Origin: Larix kaempferi
Lineage: Eukaryota > Streptophyta > Pinopsida > Pinales > Pinaceae
Assembly: GCA_027924585.1 (NCBI GenBank)
Contig: BSBM01000994.1
Span: 11,975,001 to 12,039,000 of the forward strand
Reading direction: 5' to 3'
DNA: 64,000 nucleotides
The notes under the pieces were generated by a model, which saw only the letters and a list, made by a program, of their open reading frames with translations, had not been told where the DNA came from and did not search any database. Positions 58,929 through 64,000 of this stretch are shown here, one piece after another. How positions within the stretch are numbered: the stretch's first letter is position 1; each line of letters opens with the position of its first letter. The position numbers and the translations under genes are program-made.

Positions 58929-59402
58929 CTAAGGAGGAGTTGACGAAGGGGACTCTTCCTTATATTGAGGATTGAAATAGGCTCTTTCAATTTGTTTAGA
59001 CAAATCCTCATCTGAGTACTGATCTTTCTCAAGAACCAAAGCAGATAGCGAATTCTTCAATTCATCTATTTCTTTAATCAATGCTTTGAGCTTATCTTTC
59101 TTTTCTCTAAGATGGATCCTTAAAAGTTTTTCTTTGTCTCTTCTATGGGATTTTCTATCCTCATGACTACCTAGATAATCGTGATAGATTTTGGCAGGGT
59201 TATAATGGGTAGAAGAGATTGGCTTTTTACCTTTGTCAACTTTCAATGTTTCAAGCTGTTTTTGTAGTCTGGTCTTTTCTTCTCTTAATTCTGTTCTCTC
59301 AAAGTGTCTGTACACGGGAATTAAAGAAAGCTGGAGATCAATGTCAAGAATATGTTTTTCAATTTGGTAAGAAGAGGATCTGGAAGGAGATCTAGAAAAC
59401 AT
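58929..59402 (-). pseudogene. Pararetrovirus coiled-coil linker segment
   Basis: 157 open codons. Charged heptad-like runs are visible ('ELREEKTRLQKQLETLKV', 'KDKLKALIKEIDELKNSLSA'), indicating a coiled coil. The segment is Ser-rich at its start and Pro/Ser-rich at its end. It lies between the CCHC knuckle and the protease in the same orientation, so it is part of the polyprotein. Function is unknown; oligomerisation is plausible. Confidence 0.7.
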
Positions 59403-59689
59403 ATACAGAGAAAAGTCATACTCAGGCAGACTACTACACCCCCCTAAATGTGCATCTGAACTGGAATCAGATTCAGAGGAGGATGAGCTGGAGGAAGGAG
59501 GATCACATTTAGCTTAAACAAGAGGCTCAAAATAAAAATCTGTACAAGAATCAGAAGAATCAGTATCATCATCAGGTAGATAGACTATATCACCAGAGGG
59601 TTTAGGAGAATTTACAAAAACTTCAAATAAATCCCACCATGCGGGATCCAATCCTTTACACAAAGCAGCAAGTCGAGGCTGAGATTTTC

Positions 59690-59930
59690 TTTCTGGGCAT
59701 TTGGCAGCCCAATGATCTTATTTCCCACAAATAAAACAGACATTTTTCTTTCCCTTTTCAGTCCGACGCTTTACATAGCATTTGGCTTTATATTTGGACT
59801 TGTGATAGGGTTTATCATATCTGTGCTTAGATTTGTGGTGATAGGGCTTGTCAAGGTGATATCTTGGTTCTGAGGTGAAGAAGCCCTTTTTCTTCTTCTT
59901 ACATTTGCAAGAAGATTATGATCACCTTGC
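59690..59930 (-). pseudogene. Pararetrovirus capsid carboxy-terminus: basic stretch and CCHC knuckle
   Basis: The minus strand reads 'CKCKKKKKGFFTSEPRYHL', a run of Lys/His/Tyr, then 'CFICGK', a stop, and 'DHWAAKCPERK'. C-x2-C-x4-H-x4-C spacing is kept across the stop (TAA) inside the knuckle. This is the RNA-binding end of a caulimovirid capsid protein. Confidence 0.8.
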
Positions 59931-60300
59931 TTCATTATTCATGTCTGTTCGTCTTTGTGATTTAAGCAAGAGTGAAGAGTATTTTTGTTATATGCAAAAG
60001 CTTTTAATTTCATCAGGGAAATCAGGTAACCCTGCATATTTAAAGCATTATCTTAGAAGCTATCCAGGACACGTTCCTGATGCAATAGAGCAAGCTTTAA
60101 AGGATAAAAAGGTTGAATTGAGAAGTCTTTCACTTGCTCAACTCCATGCTCACATTATGGAAACATGGCAAGAACATTGCCTAGAGAAACGAGTCAGCAA
60201 ATATTTTAAATGTCATCAAAAGATGTATTCTACTTCATTCTGCAAAGATGTTGAAGGAATGCTCGATTGGGGGTGTGGAGCACACAACCGAGGAATGTTT
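59905..60300 (+). pseudogene. Pararetrovirus capsid core piece in inverted orientation
   Basis: The + strand is open and reads 'EEYFCYMQKLLISSGKSGNP', 'HYLRSYPGHVPDAIEQALKD', 'LRSLSLAQLHAHIMETWQEH' and 'CLEKRVSKYFK'. It is alpha-helical and resembles the capsid core that should precede the basic/CCHC tail. The tail lies just to the left but on the minus strand, so the junction near 59905 is an inversion breakpoint. Assignment as capsid rests on position and general pattern and is less certain than the polymerase. Confidence 0.6.
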
Positions 60301-61155
60301 GAGCCTTCGTAAATATATGGCACATGTAATCATAATCCATATTTTTAAATAGATGCAAGCCTCTGTAAATCGAATCGTTATAAATAATGAATGAAAGTCT
60401 CTACAAAATATAGCTCTATATACCTTTTTTTGTATGTATCGTTTATTCTACAAACTGCATAGGCAATTTTCATTCGAAATGTTGCACACAAATTTCATCT
60501 CTCTCAACCCCTTATTTAGTACTTTCCTTGATTTTAATTCTACATCCCTCACTAAAATTGAACCATGAGAGAAATATTTAAGAGATGTTCATTTCAATTT
60601 CAATGGGAGTTGGACAATTAACCAATACTCTTCAAGTCCAAATCTATATAGATTATTGAAATTATGGGATAAATGACTAAATACACATGCAAAAAAATAG
60701 TGCAAGAATTACCTCTATAATGCAAATAATTCTCAACCTTTGTTTCCAAGGCCTTCCAACTCCCAACTTAAAAAAATATAAGTGTTCTTGTTTTTAGGAA
60801 AAATCAATGCAACTTGCAAATGGAAAGGCATGGAAATAATTATAATTTAATAGATGTTTCTATTTTTTTAATAAATGTATTATTTGAAAGTTGAAATTTA
60901 GAAAGTATAATTTATATAACATAAATATATTAATACTAATATTAAATTAGTAATATAATAACATTTTAGGAATTTTGTTGTCCTTCAAAAATAGTACTAA
61001 TATAATGATGGTTTAGAAATTGTATTGCCCTTCAAAAATACATTTTAGAAATTTTATCAGCCTTCATAAAAGACGGTTAGCTAAAATTTTAAACCGTATT
61101 TGAAGGTCAAAAGGCTCCATGACGGCCATTTTGCCCGTCAAATTCCATCACTGCT
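60301..61155. repeat. Tandem unit T2, right piece
   Basis: Resumes T2 at 'GAGCCTTCGTAAATATATGG' and matches T1 47732-48688, apart from the extra internal duplication of T1. Ends 'CCATCACTGCTCGGG'. The end is the unoccupied equivalent of the site where the LTR element inserted at 48693. Confidence 0.88.
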
Positions 61156-61503
61156 CGGGCCAATCAAATTTATTGCGGTATGAAATGAATATGGGCTGCT
61201 TTTTAGTGTAGATATTTTCAATACTTGGCACATAATTTAATGGACGTATGACTTCATTATACAGTGAATATTATAGCATGTGAGTGTATGTGAGTGTATA
61301 TTTGAGGATTTAATATTTTAAAAGCTATAAGCTATATAAGTGTTAAAGAGTTGGGCATTTTTAATATCTTAAAAATATATAGATATTATGAGGTAGTATA
61401 TATATGTGTTGGTGTGAATTTGACTACACCCAAGTTAAATTAGTTTTTGATTAAGTGTGGTCTATGTGTGAAGGTGGTCTAAATCCAATTGTGTTTTGAT
61501 TTA
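61156..61503. repeat. Segmental duplication, copy B, right part
   Basis: Begins with a third copy of the about 105-bp flank ('GGCCAATCAAATTTATTGCG') and continues in homology to copy A about 6040-6285 ('TTAGTTTTTGATTAAGTGTG', 'GTCTATGTGTGAAGGTGGTC'). It shows that 47130-61156 is inserted material relative to copy A. Confidence 0.85.
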
Positions 61504-62570
61504 AAATGGTGTTTGAATAGTTACATCACATCATGGGGTGAATCCATGAAGATGGGTGTCTATTTTGGGAGGTCTTGTGAGAAAATAAATCTGATTTTTT
61601 CATGTTTTTCAACTTTAGGCGAATAAAAGTGAAATGTTTTATTTAGAATTTTACTTTTCACTAAAAATAAAACTTTTAGAGAATTATGTTAGCTTTCTAT
61701 TCATAATTTTTTCAATTTATTTGTTGAGATTTGATATGTTGATTTGGCAAATGTTTGACAGTGTGTTCTTATAAAATGAAAAGACTACAAAATAGTCATG
61801 TTTTGTTACAAACGTAAAATCATTGTTAAACTTGTTTTCAACAAAAACAAAATATGCTACGACAGTCTACACACAATATACTACTGCATGACTATAAGTT
61901 TGTAACCAATGGATCTATATACTAATTATTATATTTTTTTGAATTTGATCAAAGGGGAAACCTTCTCAATTTTCAACATGTTTTGTATTGCAAAACTTTT
62001 CTCTCAATTGACTATAAAACTAGAAAATCTACGAATACCCTTTTGAAGTAGACACGTGAATTAACTGCACCATATTTTTTTTCAATTTATTTGTTGGTGT
62101 ATTTTTAAAGTTATGGAGTTTTCATTTCACCGCATTTTGAAAGAGAGGAAACCAAACTCGACACATGTTAAGAAAACAAATAATTAAAAATATCAAATTT
62201 CACCTATACACAACAAAATCTATACATACGGAAAGTAGATTCAATGATGAAACTAATTGTATCAAGTCCGATAGTCGCTTTGTAGTGTAACAGATTGTTT
62301 TTACCTTCCGAAAATGGAAAAACCTGAAAACTATGCAGAACCGTGAAGTTTTAAGGTCTCACAGGTTTATTCAGCCGAATAATTATTTGTCCGAATAACC
62401 TTTTTTCGTAACGGAACCGTTATTTACAACAAAGGTTATTCGGCCAAATAACCAAATGCAAAAAAAAATTCGTCGGCCGGAAAAAAAAAATGCATTGTCT
62501 ATACTTGTATAAATAACACTAAATAGATTTATTATTTTCACACATTTTATTTTCGCATATTTCTATTCAA
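61504..62570. other. Intergenic, no gene seen
   Basis: AT-rich. A small inverted-repeat patch at about 62370-62450 has GCCGAATAATTA, CCGAATAACC and GGTTATTCGGCC, which could be a short hairpin or a miniature-transposon end. Nothing else is recognised. Confidence 0.45.
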
Positions 62571-62574
62571 AATA

Positions 62575-63565
62575 TTTTTGAAGGGGTTTTCAAAGGAGAT
62601 TTCTTTTGCAAAAGGAAGTTTTTTTACAGGGTTTTTTTTTTTCTTATTTTTTTCCAAGGGGTACATTCAAAGAGTTTTTTTCTAAGGCATTTTTGCAAAG
62701 GAGTTTTTATTGTAAAGTATTTTTCCTTCTTATTTATTTGCAAAGGGTTTTTTCAAAGAGGTTTTTTTTCAATATATTTTTGCAAAGAAGTTATTTCTTT
62801 ATAATGGGTTTTTTCAAAGTACTTTTTTTCCAAAATATTTTTGCAAAGGAGTTTGTTTTTACAAAGTGTTTTTCTAAGTGTTTTTTTCAGAGGAGGTTTA
62901 TTTCCAAATGGTGCGTTTAAAGAGTTTTTATTCAAAGGTATCTTTGCAAACAAGTTTTTTATTCCAAGTTATTTTTACAAAGGAGTTGTATTTTTCCTTC
63001 TTATTTCTTTGAAATGAATTTTTTCATAGAATTGTTTTCCCAAGGTATTTTTGTAAATGAGTTATTTCTTTGCAAGGGGTTTTTTCAAAGTATTTTTTTT
63101 TCTAGATATTTTTGCAAAGGAGTTTTATTTTTGTAAAGAAGTTTTTATTCCAAGGTATTTTTGCAAAGGAGATGTATTTTTCCTTCTTATTTCTTTGAAA
63201 GGGGTTTTTTCAAAGAGTTGTTTTCCCAAGGTATTTTTGCAAAGGAGTTATTTATTTGCAAGGGTTTTTTCAAAGAATTTTTTTTCCAATATATTTTTGC
63301 AAAGGAGTTTTTTTTCCAAAGTATTTTTCCAAGTGGTTTTTTCAAAGAAAGTTTTTTTCCTTGGTATTTTTTCAAAGAAGTTTTTTTTCCAGCGGTTTTA
63401 CAAAGAAGATTTCTTTAGAAGGTGTTCTTATTATTTTCCAATGGGGTTTTTCAAATGAGATTTATTGTCAAGAAGTTCTTGTTTTTTTCAAAGAAGGTTT
63501 TTTTCAAAGGAGATTTCTTTTCAAGGGGTTTTTTCAAAAGAAATTTCTTTCCAAGGAGTTTTTCT
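62575..63565 (+). repeat. Degenerate T-rich minisatellite
   Basis: About 1 kb of words like 'GGTATTTTTGCAAAGGAGTT', 'TTTTTTCAAAGAAG', and 'CCTTCTTATTTCTTTG' in varying order, roughly every 45-70 bp. All + strand frames are partly open and would give Phe/Lys-rich strings such as FFKEVFF. That follows from composition and is not evidence of a protein. Confidence 0.9.
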
Positions 63566-63711
63566 TCAAAAGTCTATTACAAGATTTTGATAAGGTGAAG
63601 CAAATTTGAATTCATTTGTTTATAAATTTCGTATCTGTTTTTAAATCTTAAATTTGTTTTTTTACTATAAAGTGATGATTCTTTAATTTATCATCTATAG
63701 ATTAAACAATT
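63566..63711. other. AT-rich spacer
   Basis: Short spacer between the minisatellite and the ORF start that follows. No signals recognised. Confidence 0.5.
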
Positions 63712-64000
63712 ATGGGTAGTAAGAGAAACCGTCAAAGAAAAGGTGATCGTAAACTTGATAATGATGACAATAGAGAAAAATAAAAACTCAGATATCATAT
63801 AAAAAACACAAGGCTTGCAGAAATGTAAGAGACAATTATTGAAGATATAAATACAGATTTACATGATAATGTTGATGAAATGGAAATTGAAAATAGAGTA
63901 CAAGAAGAACAAATTGAAATTGAAGAGACCATGGTTGAAGATATAAATAGTGATTTACATGTTAATGTCGATGAAGTCAATATTGAAGATCAAGTTCAAG
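63712..64000 (+). pseudogene. Start of a degraded ORF, cut by the window end
   Basis: ATG at 63712 begins 'MGSKRNRQRKGDRKLDNDD', a basic and then acidic amino-terminus. The same frame carries two stops (about 63781 and 63829) and continues acidic. A 96-bp (32-codon) imperfect repeat is present: 'EDINTDLHDNVDEMEIE' at 63841 and 'EDINSDLHVNVDEVNIE' at 63937. The downstream part is outside the window. The style recalls amino-terminal regions of plant transposon proteins such as Helitron replication proteins, but no diagnostic motif is visible. Confidence 0.5.

Larger units (their letters stand above)
54858..60300 (-). mobile_element. Endogenous caulimovirid (pararetrovirus) copy, rearranged
   Basis: About 5.44 kb inserted in T2 between 'CTTGAGTC' and 'GAGCCTTCG'. 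On the minus strand, from 59.9 kb down, the order is: basic region and CCHC knuckle, coiled-coil segment, aspartic protease, reverse transcriptase, RNase H, a long region of unknown function, and a TATA-containing promoter with leader. A capsid-type piece at 59.9-60.3 kb lies in the opposite (+) orientation, so the copy contains an internal inversion. The fused protease-polymerase layout and sequence style suggest the florendovirus, petuvirus or gymnendovirus side of Caulimoviridae. There is no integrase, as is normal for the family. Many stops and frameshifts exist, so it is a dead copy. A SINE has inserted at 56.5-56.7 kb. No movement-protein part is recognised. Confidence 0.82.

Noticed and set aside
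62575-63600. FFKE-rich ORFs of 60-130 codons on both strands
   Set aside because: All frames are open owing to the T/A-rich minisatellite, with no conserved length or start.
1-64000. CRISPR arrays, bacterial operons, ribosomal RNA genes
   Set aside because: No regular short repeats with unique spacers, no ribosome-binding-site/ORF clusters and no rRNA landmarks. The window is eukaryotic.

Overview
The window looks like a stretch of a very large, AT-rich, repeat-dominated seed-plant nuclear genome, most plausibly a gymnosperm or conifer. The reasons are: a plant-specific mini zinc finger (MIF) gene; plant-type chromovirus LTR elements with LTRs of about 2 kb; plant LINE ORFs; an endogenous caulimovirid; a Penelope-like retroelement, a class known among plants mainly from conifers; and gene fragments of clear plant ancestry. 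The taxon is an inference. Only one gene looks intact (MIF, 10278-10694, + strand). Almost everything else is mobile or decayed DNA.

Layout. 1-880 is a giant inverted trinucleotide tract, (TCA)n followed by (TGA)n. 1.2-1.6 kb holds a purine tract and a CpG-rich purine/pyrimidine stretch. 2.4-6.3 kb is copy A of a segmental duplication. 7.4-8.1 kb is a decayed Penelope-like reverse transcriptase with a YVDN active site. 8.1-9.4 kb is very AT-rich. 9.4-10.9 kb holds MIF with repeats on both sides. 12.2-16.8 kb is bracketed by a long inverted repeat. 19.4-24.1 kb is a 5'-truncated Ty3/gypsy chromovirus with pol, chromodomain and 3' LTR. 25.4-33.4 kb is a mosaic of fragments of at least five unrelated host genes (CDC45, a PPR protein, an RCC1 protein, carbamoyl-phosphate synthetase small subunit, and the WD40 part of a CYP71/PPWD1-type cyclophilin). 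35.1-36.1 kb is a GC-rich subterminal repeat array ending in a CACTA-type terminus. 36.1-37.9 kb is a probable LTR inserted in a LINE that runs to about 41.8 kb on the minus strand. 41.8-43.1 kb is tandem repeats. 43.8-61.5 kb is copy B of the segmental duplication, enlarged by nested insertions.

Copy B can be read as a history. A unit of about 1.6 kb was duplicated in tandem. A rearranged endogenous pararetrovirus (54.86-60.30 kb), which itself carries a SINE, entered the second unit. A young non-autonomous LTR retrotransposon (48694-54158) then landed at the junction of the two units. Its LTRs are 2026 bp each, with about seven differences, and its target duplication is a perfect 5 bp. It encodes an uninterrupted 375-codon ORF of unrecognised function in place of gag-pol. 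A matching empty site survives at about 61.15 kb. The window ends with a FFKE-coding minisatellite (62.6-63.6 kb) and the start of a degraded ORF.

No operon-like or cooperating gene set is present. The most unusual objects are the young LTR element with its own ORF, the Penelope-like element, the multi-gene capture region, and the pararetrovirus copy with an inverted capsid part and a long region beyond RNase H.
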